A stretch of DNA of 64,000 nucleotides from Macrostomum hystrix (lineage: Eukaryota; Platyhelminthes; Macrostomidae): the NCBI GenBank assembly GCA_950097015.1, contig CATNEN010000039.1, positions 8,386,501 through 8,450,500 on the forward strand, read 5' to 3'. Of the stretch, positions 32,636-43,396 are shown piece by piece (the stretch's first letter is position 1; each line of letters begins with the position of its first letter). The notes under the pieces were generated by a model, which was not told the origin of the DNA, did not search any database, and worked only from the letters and a program-made list of their open reading frames with translations. A program made the position numbers and the translations under genes.

Positions 32636-32829
32636 GATCCCTTGTCACCCGACACTGGTTCCTGCTTGGCTGATAGGCCTTGCCTCTTTTATTTCAATGT
32701 GCTCTCTTCTCAGACGAATGCGAATTGCGAAGCCATCCAATAAGAAAAAGAGTTACCGAAAAAAAAAATCGACTCTACCACTAGTTGCTATGCATGAGTA
32801 TGCCAGGAAATTTATGTTGTCTCTCTGAG

Positions 32830-33330
32830 TTGGAAAATCTTCAGACTGCTATAGTAAGACTCATCTTCAGACTACAATAGTTGGACTCATCTTCAGACTG
32901 CTATAGTTGGACTCATCTTCAGACTGCTACAGTTAGACTCATCTTCAGACTGCTATAGTTAGACTCATCTTCAAGCTGCTACAGTTGGACTCATCATCAG
33001 ACTGCTATAGTTGGACTCATCTTCAGACTGCTATAGTTGGACTCATCTTCAGACTGCTATAGTTGGACTCATCTTCAGACTGCTACAGTTGGACTCATCT
33101 TCAGACTGCTATAGTTGGACTCATCTTCAGACTGCTATAGTTGGACTCATCTTCAGACTGCTATAGTTGGACTCATCTTCAGACTGCTATAGTAAGACTC
33201 ATCTTCAGACTGCTACAGTTAGACTCATCTTCAGACTGCTACAGTTAGACTCATCTTCAGACTGCTATAGTTGGGGTCATCTTCAGACTGCTATAGTTGG
33301 ACTCATCTTCAGACTGCTATAGTTGGACTC
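32830..33330. repeat. 26-bp minisatellite
   Basis: About 19 copies of a 26-bp unit, GACTGCTATAGTTGGACTCA then TCTTCA. It lies about 0.2 kb upstream of the PKA-R-like start codon. Confidence 0.95.
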
Positions 33331-33334
33331 GGTT

Positions 33335-34825
33335 TGGAACTACATGAAAGTCCTGATGATATTGTAAGTATAGTATCAACAACTTAATCCAAAACCAATG
33401 GATAATTCTGATCTTCAGTTAGTCAGTTGAGTTATAGTTATGATATAGAGTGTACATTGTTGGTACTTAAGCACTTAAGTGACATAATGGTGAGTTAAGT
33501 CCTAAATTCGAAATTACGAATCATATTTGCACTCTCTGATTTCGACAATATTCGACTTTGAGGGCAGCATTTCAACTTCTCATAATGATTCACTGCTGGT
33601 TGACAAGCCAGGTTTGATTTGAAGCAGATTCTGCCAGATCGCAAATTGATAGACGCTCTGGTACATCCTGTGACAGACGGTGCCTAGATGGTCCGAGACT
33701 GTCTGGTTCGGCTGATTTCGCATTTTTTTGCACTTGTCACTGCGCCACACGTAGCAATCAAGAGTCACACACCAGCTAGATACAATAGTCTAGTAGCAAA
33801 TCCAGAGACAGTGAAACAACAAGTCCGCCTGAACCTACGATAAAAAATTTAAGCTGAAGTCTGAAATTTCAGCAGAATGGTATTGGCAGTCATTATCGAG
33901 TTCAAAGTCGAGATGCTACTCATCGTGTCGCATGAATAATGAAACTCGAATCGTATTTCATTAATTATTCAAGCGACAACAGGATCCTTTCAAATTTCTA
34001 ATCAGGCTTGACTGAATGGAACTCAGACAATCATGCCATCTACATTGATGCTGCGAGCTCTATGATTAGCTCATGCAGCAAACATATCTCAAGACCTTAA
34101 GACTCGATAGCTCTAACTACACAAGCGCTCAGTGCGCGCACCTGTGACACCAAGCAGGTGGAACCCGCGTCTGAAAGGCCCGAGCGCTGGAATGCCTGAT
34201 AAAATTATTATCCGAGATTAGTAAAATTCGATGCTCAACATTTTAATCTGCGCGATGGATTGAAATGCTATGGCCGGGGCGTGGCAGCACAGCGACTCAC
34301 CTAGTCATTTGACTCGTACACCTGGACATTAATTTTGCTATTGCATTTTCAAAGCCGCAACACCTGCAGTGCTCCAATAGTTCAGCAGCAATTTAATTTA
34401 TGCGACCGAAAAACTAGCACCCTTTAAATACCCATCAGCAAGGTCAATGTGCTCAACTTTAAACTTAAGCTAGGTGTCTGGGTGGCCATGCAATAGACGG
34501 ATGTGCAATAGCTCCGCCATTGAATTGCTAAGCAGTGAAGTAGGTTTCAAGAAATTTGAATTTCTAAAAAGTTCAAGTTAAACGTTCCCCAAACCTTTTA
34601 TAAATTTCCCTTTTGAGTTCTACGCTCACAATTAGCTTTAGCTTGCCTTACTGCTCAAAAGGTTTCGTTTTCAGATAATTCGCTTTTTGGTTGAGAATTT
34701 TACAGAACCCTTCTTTTGCAACCACAACAGCCATGGACCTCTCTAGTAGTCGTAGAAGTGCTCACACAGATGTGTCTACACAGTCAGGTGTAGTTCTCTA
34801 AATAGTCTATTGGACAAAGGCTACT
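33335..34825. other. Spacer without visible genes
   Basis: I see no exon-like reading, RNA gene or repeat I could delimit in this stretch. Confidence 0.5.
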
Positions 34826-34829
34826 TTGA

Positions 34830-35120
34830 GGCAATTCTGCCCATTTCGCTGACTCCTGAGCACACACGCACTCAGATACTGTACGCAGGCATACGCTCAC
34901 ACAGGTGTGTACATCTGCCCTGACTTTCTCATCGTCAGGCAGTGTACATTTATTTCACTGTGCCTTGGAGGTTGGCCCTCAAGGGCGTAAATTGCACGAC
35001 AAGCCCTCAAGCCTTCTCTCCGCGGCTGCGCCCCAAATAAATGTGGCCTCGCCATGGAATCGAACTTAGGGACCGTGGTGCGAGAGGAAAACGCGATAGC
35101 CGCTCTGCCACCGACCCCCA
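34830..35120 (-). mobile_element. SINE, family 1
   Basis: GGGCGTAAATTGCACGACAA, CCAAATAAATGTGGCCTCGC and GGAATCGAACTTAGGGACC (plus-strand sense) are followed by a tRNA-like head. It directly abuts a family-3 element. Confidence 0.8.
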
Positions 35121-35124
35121 ACCC

Positions 35125-35290
35125 GCTGCCCACTTCACGATAGCTTCAAAACCGAATGACCGATTTTCGTGAAAGTCCACCACATGAATCAATATTCTTC
35201 GCCCTTTGCGATGAACTAACTTCCAAAGCCGTCCGGCTCAGCATCGTCGACATATTGAGTGATTCTTATCGGAGACCCTGGTGAAAGGAC
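35125..35290. mobile_element. Dispersed element, family 3
   Basis: CTTCACGATAGCTTCAAAAC, CGATTTTCGTGAAAGTCCAC and TTCCAAAGCCGTCCGGCTCA match the complement of the 59.0-kb copy. Confidence 0.55.
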
Positions 35291-35403
35291 ATTTATAAAT
35301 GTAAAAATGAATGTTTTGGGAGAGTCAGAAAAAAATAAAATTTAGCTTTTTTCTTTCGCGTGGTCTTTCTACTGTAAGTGTCTCTTCTTTGGCTTCTGCC
35401 CAG

Positions 35404-35544
35404 GTAGATGGTCTAGAGCCTGATGTGGGCACAATGCGTGGCAGACAGCACGCCACACTCTTGCAGAAGGTGTCGCAGAGCAGCAACACAGATTTCTGGC
35501 GGGACCAAATTGCTTCCTGGAGGTTCAAGGCAACAAGAACCTGA
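35404..35544 (+). other. Possible 3'-terminal coding exon
   Basis: A pyrimidine-rich tract and CAG precede an open 46-codon stretch ending in TGA, with a protein-like composition (LLQKVSQSSNTDFWRDQIAS). I found no upstream partner exon, and the family is not recognised. The GC-rich sequence to about 35.9 kb is likewise unexplained. Confidence 0.25.
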
Positions 35545-35999
35545 AAGCTCAGATGCCAGTGTAGGAGTATGCGGAGCTTATGCGGAGGGCAATGCGCCTG
35601 ACATCGCCACCGACGTGAGGGACGAGAGGCGGCAGGAGCGGCTGATTTGCTGATTGCACGCCGACCGCTGTCCGACACTGTGGGGGAGGGCTAGGAGGGC
35701 TTCCAGGCCTCCATGCGTACGCCTGCCGTTTCTGTGGCCTCACACCACCATCGCCCGGGGGTCACAAGTCTGGACACCACGGCCGTTTTCGTTTGCTGTT
35801 CTGCTTTGTCCGTCTTCTTAGGCGTCCTCTGACAGGCGGGCGACAGCCAGAGCGCGCCCGAAAGAGAATAAGTACTGTACAGGCCCGCCCGACTATCTCT
35901 ACCTGTCGAGTGGCACAATCAGTCAGAAGGCTCTGAAGAATTAAGAGTTAATTGATGGCGAATATCAACCGAGTAGTCCTAGTTATAATTATAAAAAAA

Positions 36000-36284
36000 T
36001 TTATAACACCTGCCCGAATTGAGCAAAATGTGCAACCGACAGCACAGCCGTAGCTATTGCGCGGCGTATCTGAAGGCTGCGTACAGCTGTTCAGTCCATG
36101 GACTGGGGGGACGCCACACCCACCCTCAATTACCCCCAGCTAATGCTGGTACCCATTAGACAGCTGTGTGAACTGAAGCAATGCAGAGTTAAGGACACAA
36201 ATTGTTCCAGTGGTGTCGGGAATCGAACCCCCGACCTTGAAGTCGTGAGTCCGACGCCCTAACCTCTAGGCTACAACCCCCTAG
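36000..36284 (-). mobile_element. SINE, family 2, full-length copy
   Basis: On the minus strand the head GGGGTTGTAGCCTAGAGGTT and B-box GGTTCGATTCC are followed by a body with GGTACCAGCATTAGCTGGGG, CCCCAGTCCATGGACTGAAC and CGGCTGTGCTGTCGGTTGCA, ending at GGGCAGGTGTTATAA. It is the clearest copy of this family. Confidence 0.8.
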
Positions 36285-36377
36285 GATATGTTTCTTCTGT
36301 CCTAGGTAGGACCTAGCCAGAAGACAGGAAGAACAAAGTCGAGGTGCTGGTCGGACCGCTGATAAAGTTACTTCCAC

Positions 36378-36457
36378 CTGGAGGGTTTGCGATACATTTC
36401 CACAATTTGCATGAAGATTGCTACGGATACTACTAGCATCAGCAGGTTGAGGGTATT
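36378..36457 (-). other. Possible internal exon encoding a membrane helix
   Basis: Bounded by TTTTCAG and GTGGAA splice signals, this 80-bp stretch reads NTLNLLMLVVSVAIFMQIVE followed by MYRKPS in one frame. No flanking exons of the same gene could be found on either side, so this stays tentative. Confidence 0.25.
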
Positions 36458-36464
36458 CTGAAAA

Positions 36465-37970
36465 CATTTTAGTTGAAATCTATTGAAGGCGTTCAGGGTT
36501 CACAGATTTCAGGGTCTAAGCGTAAGATAAAGTGCGGGGAGTGAATGCAGAGCTGTTCACTCTCCTGAACGTTCTCTCACAACGTCAACAATTAACGTAT
36601 AAGCGTCATTAAAACAAACATCTGGTTTTAGTTAATTTCCGGTTTATTGTGAAATTGTGAAGTAATGCTGACATTTCGTATTTTCGACGTAGTGAAAATT
36701 CGGCGTTGCAAAAATTCTGGTTGATGAAGTGAGTGGGGAGTCACTAGGAACAGAATATTACGCTCGTATAGTAGTGCTCTAAGTACCCTGACATCAGCAA
36801 GGCCTTCCCGAACAATTTTTATCCCGAATCTTCGTCGATCTATTGTTATATTAGCTGCCCCCGCAATGGAGTAATACGCTTGCGACAGCTATTCAATAAT
36901 TTCAAGTAATATATTAGTTTCGTTGTACGAGTACTCAATTAAATTTAGCGAGTTAAATAGTCAGCTAAGCGTGACTCGGAAATACATGCATCCGGTTATC
37001 CAGAAAAGCTTGTCGTTACTGTTATATTCCTTTTTAGTTCTTGTTGATTTATTTTTAAATTGATGTTTCCATTCAGCTCTGCCGATTGTATTGCTAAAGT
37101 ACACGGCTGGCAGCGGCAGTGAAAAAAGCTAAATCACGAAGCGTGGGAATGAATGCAGCAGCAGCAAAATGGCAAAAAAGCGTTTGCAGTCAAATTGTTG
37201 TTCTATTTCAAAACTGAGTATTCGATCTCTACTTTTCTCGGCACAAGGCAGTTAGGCCCATCTGATGAGCTTGTTTGTTTTGACTGTTTAGCGCTCTTGC
37301 TCCGAGAGAATTCTCATTAGATTCTAGACGCAGGTGCGTTCTGCCAAGTCGCATACTGTTTGGACGCAAGGTATGGGGTGCTCACAGTTTCGAGTAGGGA
37401 GAGCAGCCGCAGAGATGCCGAGATTTGGAGCAGACAGCAGGGGGGCTGAAGCTGCAGACAGCCTATTTGTACGCCTTACTAGCCTCATAGTCTAGCGAGG
37501 GCCGCTATTGTCGGCTTCAATTTAGCCAGCGCCGGTCGGGAAGCCGGCCTTAACTGTACGGAGCAGACAGAGACTGGGCCGGCGGAACAAAGCGGGTAAG
37601 GCTGGCAGAAGAAACAGAGACAAAAAGAAACGGTTGGCTTGCCTAGGGCATTAGAAGGCCGGCTGCTTCACACTGGGGTCCGCGCCTACTCAGCCACTCA
37701 CTCAAGCCAAATTGATTATTTTTCACTTCGGCAGGTAATTTTTTTTCCAGGAGTGACAGAGTGTTCGAACCGATAGGTAAGCAGTGAAGCGAGTTGAAAG
37801 GGAAGCAGTGAGTGCCAGATAGCGAGGGTCTTTCAACCGAGCAAAGGTACTCAAGTCGCGACGATCGATAACGCACAGCCATTTTTCGCCCCTTGCGGGC
37901 TTGACTAGAAAATTCAGTAGCAAAACGGATTACGCTTGAACGGACAGTCGAAGCGTCACTCGCGGGAAGC
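36465..37970. other. Spacer upstream of the disordered orphan gene
   Basis: AT-rich to about 37.3 kb, then more GC-rich toward the gene. No gene, RNA or delimitable repeat is seen. Confidence 0.5.
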
Positions 37971-39691
37971 ATGGCATCTGCGTCGATTCCCAGCCGGAGA
38001 ACGCTTAACGTTCAGCTGGGACCGTCAGCAGCGGAAGAGACTGACATTGCCGACGATAATCTCGAAGAGCTGCTGCGACGAACCCGGCGAACGCCGCGAA
38101 AGCAGATGCCATCGCGAACTCGGTGGAGCCGCATGGCCGCGCCACCAGGACAGCCACCGGCAGTGCCGCCGCCTCCTCTGGAGCCGTCACCGCCGTTGGC
38201 GCAGCTTCCGACCAACTCTGCGATCTCGGCCAGCCTCTGCCAGCTGGTGGATTTTGGCGAGACGCGTGACCTTATCAGGCGCCAGCGAGAGTTGGCGAAG
38301 CAGGTTGCTGAGGTCGACAGCATTGTCAATCACCTAAGTCTGGACAGGGATGATGACCAGGTAAGAACTTCATCCCTGAATCCCTAGGAATAGATATTCT
38401 GCGATTTTGCTGTTGATTGATTGGTCCGTTGTCTTATCCAAGACAAACGACCGACTTCGACACTTCCTATTCAATCTGATAAGCTCACTTTTTACTTTAA
38501 CCTTAGTCTCGATTTTATATTTTTTCAACTTTAAACTCAGTTCCGTTGCAAATGTAGTTCTTTCGTTTTATACTCCTGTGCACACACCGTCATTTGGTGA
38601 TGGATGAGCCACAGCCAGCGAGGAGGCAATTCCGCCCGTTCCGCTGACTCCTCAGCACACACCCACACGGATCCCGTACGCAGGCACACACGTACATTGA
38701 GGTGAACATCTGTCCTGACTTCACATCGTCAGGCAGTGTACATTCACTCTGTGCAGGTTGGTCCTCAAGCGCGTATACGAGCGTATAGCACGGCAATCCC
38801 CCAAATCTCTACGCGGCGGCTGCACCCAAAATAAGTTCTCATTATGGTCTCATTTTGGAATCGTGCTCAGGGATCTTGGTGCGAGAGGCAAACGCGTTAG
38901 ACCGCTCCGCCTCTCCCCTCGTCGACACTTCGATGATGCATTTGAAGTAGCGACAAATGCAGTACGAGGACAGTGCCCTGTAGAATTTTTACTGAAAAAT
39001 CGAAATAGCAAAGAGATTACCAAAACACGCATAATCCCCAAGTGTTTCAGTTCACCAAAATGGATACCAACATCAGTTGGGTTAGAAATTTTGTTTGACT
39101 TAATTCACGGCCTTGGGAGCGTCGCAGCCACTGGCTGTACATTGTGCAAAACTAGGATATCATAAAAAACTATATTGGATTCTTATCAGTTTCGCTGCTT
39201 CTTTAGCGATAGTTGAACTGCGGAGACAAACTGCAAAAGCTTCAAATTTTCTATTCGTTTAGCGCCGACAGACATTCGGTTGGGCGACGTTTCAACAGCA
39301 GCCGAATTCGCAGTTCAAGCAGTACGTTTTCCAATCGCCTGGCCGAATACCGGTTCTGCCAACGGCTGGCAGCGACGAGCATCAGCAGCGACACCAGCAA
39401 AGTGGTCTGCAGCGGTCAAGGACCACCCTCGGCCTGATGACTGGCCGTACAGTGGCTCGGCACAGCCGGCCGGAGCCGCTGGGTGCGGCTGCTTTGCGAC
39501 GCTCCGAGTTTCAAGCTTCTCCGCTGACCCGGGAGGCGACCCGGGCGTCGCTGGCAACGACAGCAGGTCCAGGCGTGTTCCGCGGACAGCACGGCTACAG
39601 CTCGTCGGTGGCTGCCAGTCACCAGGAATTCCCGGACTCTCTGTACGGACAGTTCGCGCACAGAAAATCGAAAAGCTTTCGACTGGGTTGA
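37971..39691 (+). CDS. Orphan, mostly disordered protein
   Basis: Exons 37971-38360 and 39263-39691 join in phase 0 to give 272 residues. I do not recognise the family. Residues 1-50 are basic with RRTRRTPRKQ. Residues about 60-80 are proline-rich (PPAVPPPPLEPSPP). A predicted coiled-coil segment follows (ETRDLIRRQRELAKQVAEVD). Exon 2 is rich in Gln, Ser and Arg (FQQQPNSQFKQYVFQSPGR) and ends FAHRKSKSFRLG. The composition suggests a scaffold or cytoskeletal partner, but that is a guess. The donor GTAAGA and the TTTAG acceptor are good. The intron holds a SINE. Codon use and the clean frame junction favour a real gene. Confidence 0.6.
38590..38920 (-). mobile_element. SINE, family 1, in the intron of the disordered orphan
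   Basis: GCCAGCGAGGAGGCAATTCC, CTGACTTCACATCGTCAGGC and GGGATCTTGGTGCGAGAGGC (plus-strand sense) occur in family order. Confidence 0.7.
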
Positions 39692-39889
39692 CTGACTTAT
39701 TTGAGCCCTAAAAACCAAAACGAGCTTCGGCTCCAACCCTAGCTCACATGCCCACTTTTGTCACAGTTTCTGTTGCCTCCGACTTTGCTTATCGCAGCTT
39801 CCACTTTTACATGGTGATACAAATAATTATATTTGACCCTAAAGGGTTATATCTTGTCCATTTTTTATTGCTATTAGCAGCGTCAACTA

Positions 39890-40440
39890 GTAATTGAAGC
39901 TTCAGATGGCGCGCCGCAGAACCTGCGAGCGAACAAAATCCGGCCCGTTGTCCATATCGGGCGCTCCCGCGTCGCATATGATACAGTCAACGTACCTACG
40001 GGCTTGTTCCCTTCATTTTTAACAGCAGGACGTCCTGGACAGGCTCGGGACAGTAGCTCTCGGCCCGGATCACGTGACCTGCCAGTTTGAGTCAGGATGG
40101 TACACAGGCCTTGCTGCTAGGCCCTCCCGTACAGGGCCTCGGATCCGATGTCCTCGTCTTGACGTTACCACCCGACTCGAACGTTGCTGATAGCGTCCAT
40201 GAATCGGAGAATTTACAGGAGTACTGTAGAATAGGACGTTCTTGACTACCGAATCCAATAGCCGAGCCCTATTGTGGTCGGGCTGCGCTTTGGACTGAGG
40301 GGGCCTACCGACCGGTATAGGCCGCCCATGCGAGTCCTCTGCGCCGCCGGATGTCCTCCTCCACGTGGGGCACCGTGCCATGAGCACTTGGGACGCTAGA
40401 GAGACATTATGAAATGTAGGCCTAAACTCAACCAAATCGA
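39890..40440 (-). pseudogene. Degraded LINE reverse-transcriptase fragment
   Basis: On the minus strand, with frameshifts, short readings such as PHVEEDIRRRRGLAWAAY and ARLLDSVVKNVLFYST occur in that order. These resemble the segment after the RT domain of non-LTR retrotransposons. Stops and frame changes show it is dead. The clade cannot be told. Confidence 0.45.
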
Positions 40441-40720
40441 CAAGTTGGTTCCAGCATCAATCCCATCAATTGGCAACTTGAAGCCGAATTGCAGGCAAGC
40501 GAAAAGTAGCAAATAAAATAATGCAACACCTTGTAAGAAATAGTTTAAATAATAGTTTTTTTTCTTAAAGATATCGCCAGTTTAACACCGGAAAATCGCA
40601 TGCAAGTCTGAACAAAAGCGCGGTACTTGAAATTAAAGTAATACAAAAAGTTGCAATACTAAAGCTACATTGCTTATGGATGGCACAACACAAATATTTT
40701 GTTTTGATATGCGCATCTGT

Positions 40721-42803
40721 TCAGTACAATACCGGCGTTTTCTCATTAGCGATCCATATTGACTTCGACGACTTCCGTAACACGCCGGCATTCCGGGGTC
40801 TGCAGCTGAGCAGAAGGCAGAACTTGAGCTTCTGTGCCGGCTCTGAGTCGGCTGGTCCACGCAGCATCAGCGTCACCACCAGTTTAGTCGACTGAGATTT
40901 GGCATCGGGGCGTAGCTTCTTTACGTCGCGTAACTTCATCATCAACTGCTGATTTCTGTCGAGTCGAATGAGGATTCGGCGAGTTAGACGGCTCTGCAGG
41001 ATGATGTCCATGTGCTCGAAGGAATTCTGCAGGATGTGGCAGGTGTGAGGGACACTGTGCTCCATCGATATTGTTACTTCTCCTTTCTCTCTGTGCTTGT
41101 TAGCACACGCGCCCCCTCTTATTGTACTTCTCCTCTCTCCCTCTATATGTTTAACTTCTTAGCTAACCTTCACTTATTCTCTTTCCTCTCCCCTGTCTTT
41201 GATTGGCCAGCTGTTTGTCTCTCTTTCCTCACCCCCTCCTTTTCAACTCTTACGCTCTGGCCCGTTCTTACTCGTCTTAACCTTCTGCCCCCCTCTTATC
41301 TCTTGGTGAATATATTTGATTCTCGGCCCAAAAGGCTCGGTTGGGCCTGCCGCTTTTCGATTGGTTCAGTGCCCTAAAGACTGTCTCTTACTGCGGAGAC
41401 TCAATTTATTTTATGAAGTCGCTACAAGCTTGCTTTCACTTGCCACACAAAAAATACGTAATAATACGATTGCTCACCCGAATGAACTTGATAAATCCGA
41501 TCTGAGACTGCTCAAATATTACCCGATCCCTGTCGCAAAAGTTGGTAACAAACTTGTTGGGATTGAGACAGCCTCGTATGTAACGCTCTTTGTCCCCTTG
41601 AGCAAAGAACTCCGCAGTGATGAGCCTGGACCAGGCGAAGTAGTAATTCCACTTCTTGGCCGGGTTGCTGATGTCACTGCATTTGATCATGAAGCAGAGC
41701 AGCAGCAGGCGCTCCTGCGCCCTGATTTGGGGCGGGAACCCATTTTCAAACAGAGCCGACAGCCTAGCAATATCCTCGCCGATTGACTCGTGCACGCTCA
41801 TGTCGGTGGCCTCAATTAGGTGGCCCATTAGATTGCATAATTGCCGCTGCTGCTGTTCGGGCAGGTGAGAAATGAGATTGCTGCACAGTAGGGTAGAGAC
41901 AGCCATACTGGCCTGATGAGACTCCAGCGAGTGCAGGTAGCGCTCTGCAAAATGACCGAGGAGTTTTGGGATTTTAACACATCTTTAAAACACCGCAGCG
42001 TCCATTTTTTACACTGGGGATGACGTCCAAATCGCAGGTCAAGTCAGTGCTTCGCATCGTCAAATGACTCTGTACGAAGAAATATCTCACAAATCCTGCG
42101 TGGAATGGTTTCATCAAGCGTCAACTCTGACCCATCAATTTTCAACAATTGTGCCCTTACTGCTTGAGAGGCACATCGACTGGCGGTGGAAATGCGACAT
42201 GCGTATCGGCTCGTCTGTCAGCGGGCTCTCTTTGCTAACCATGTTCTTCGACTTGAAGAAGTTATGAATGTCCTTGTCGTAGAAGTAGTCGTAGGTGACG
42301 CCCGGATGGTCAATGTCGTGCATTATCGCGGAGAGCAGGGCAATCAATAACTCATTGCTTTCCAGGGTGAACAGGCCTGACCTCAGAGCAGTCTGTATGA
42401 GACAGCTCATTGAATGTGCCACATCCATTCCGTGAATGATGGTGTGGTAGTAGTTGGTACAGCTGTACTTTTCCGAGATAGTCCTGGCTAGGCGGACTAG
42501 ATCGATGATATCAGCAATGGGAGGCGGCTCTCCGTTGACTCTGTGATGAAGGGACCAGACATCGCAGCAGATGTGCAGACAGAAAGGCACCATTGGTGAA
42601 TCAAGAAACCGGTCCAGTGCGAAAACGTCTAGGTCGAACCAGTCCTTGCCCCATTTTTTTAACAGTAAATCGGCACTGCCGTGATAATTGGCGTCCAGAA
42701 TCCCCATCCGATCTTGGCGATGGTCATCATTTCTTGTCGGAGCCGGAAGCCGCTTGACCCTCAAGGTGTTGGTGACCGAGTCAAATGAATAATGGTTGTC
42801 CAT
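40721..42803 (-). CDS. Class I 3',5'-cyclic nucleotide phosphodiesterase (PDE7/8/9-like, divergent)
   Basis: It hydrolyses cAMP and/or cGMP. Exons are 42819-42240 (ATG probably at 42803, MDNHYSF), 41942-41478 and about 41059-40721; the last acceptor is uncertain. NILDDDY-like GILDANYHGSADLLLKKWG and FALDRFLDSPMV precede the catalytic domain, as in PDE7. Metal motifs are YYHTIIHGMDVAHS (Thr replaces the usual Asn of HNxxH) and IMHDIDHPG. MIKCSDISNPAKKW supplies the fourth ligand, and EQSQIGFIKFI carries the invariant Gln. No GAF, PAS or membrane domain is visible upstream, so the protein looks short and cytosolic. A CAG acceptor with no upstream coding exon precedes the start. The GH3 gene ends only 578 bp upstream on the same strand. 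Subfamily is uncertain. Confidence 0.8.
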
Positions 42804-42982
42804 CAAATCGAATGTACAACTGCATGGGCAAAATATATCCAACAGACGCTAAATTAATTTTGTACATAGAAAATCTGTTTGTCGTATGAGCCTTACTTAT
42901 TCTACTCTATTTAATCTAACTGCTAGCGAAAGCAGCCGTGTGGCCATAGACGATGAAAAACCTCATAGGCTTCATGGAATCC

Positions 42983-43160
42983 AAGGACCACTAGAAGAAG
43001 GACGGGATACTTTCTTGGAAAATGTATTAAAGACAAATTTTTACGGAAAACGCACTAGCGAGATAGGCACTTTTCACGTTTTCACAAATATAGATAACTT
43101 TTCATTGGATGCAGATCCAATACTGTTCTTTTAATATATCTTGCAAAATATTGCTTCAAC
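42983..43160 (+). mobile_element. Half-copy of the MITE seen at 50.9-51.2 kb
   Basis: It begins AAGGACCACTAGAAGAAGGA and runs through GGAAAATGTATTAAAGACAA and TTCATTGGATGCAGATCCAA, matching the complement of 51000-51179. The second terminus is missing. Confidence 0.65.
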
Positions 43161-43396
43161 GAATTTAAGAAAGCTTCATTCATGAATAAATGATCTGTAT
43201 TTTCGTCTATTTTATTTTACTTTCCTGTAGATGCAGAAATTTTAAGTTATTCTTCAAGGAACATCGCAGAAGACACACGATGACTCAACTGAATTTTAAA
43301 GTTGCATTGATAGATTGGCTCGAACTAATTTTAGGTTAGTTAGTTGTGTTTCCACAATTTAGCTGATTGCTTCAAATTCAGTTCGTGCATCAGCTG

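Noticed and set aside
36205-36284. A tRNA gene (A- and B-boxes, cloverleaf-like) on the minus strand
   Set aside because: It is the head of a SINE: the same head plus body recurs at 20.0, 25.2 and 60.1 kb, and no clean acceptor stem closes it.
41080-41470. Pyrimidine-rich stretch between PDE exons as a separate gene or promoter
   Set aside because: Low-complexity CT-rich plus strand inside a PDE intron; no motif beyond composition. It does make the exact PDE last-exon acceptor uncertain.
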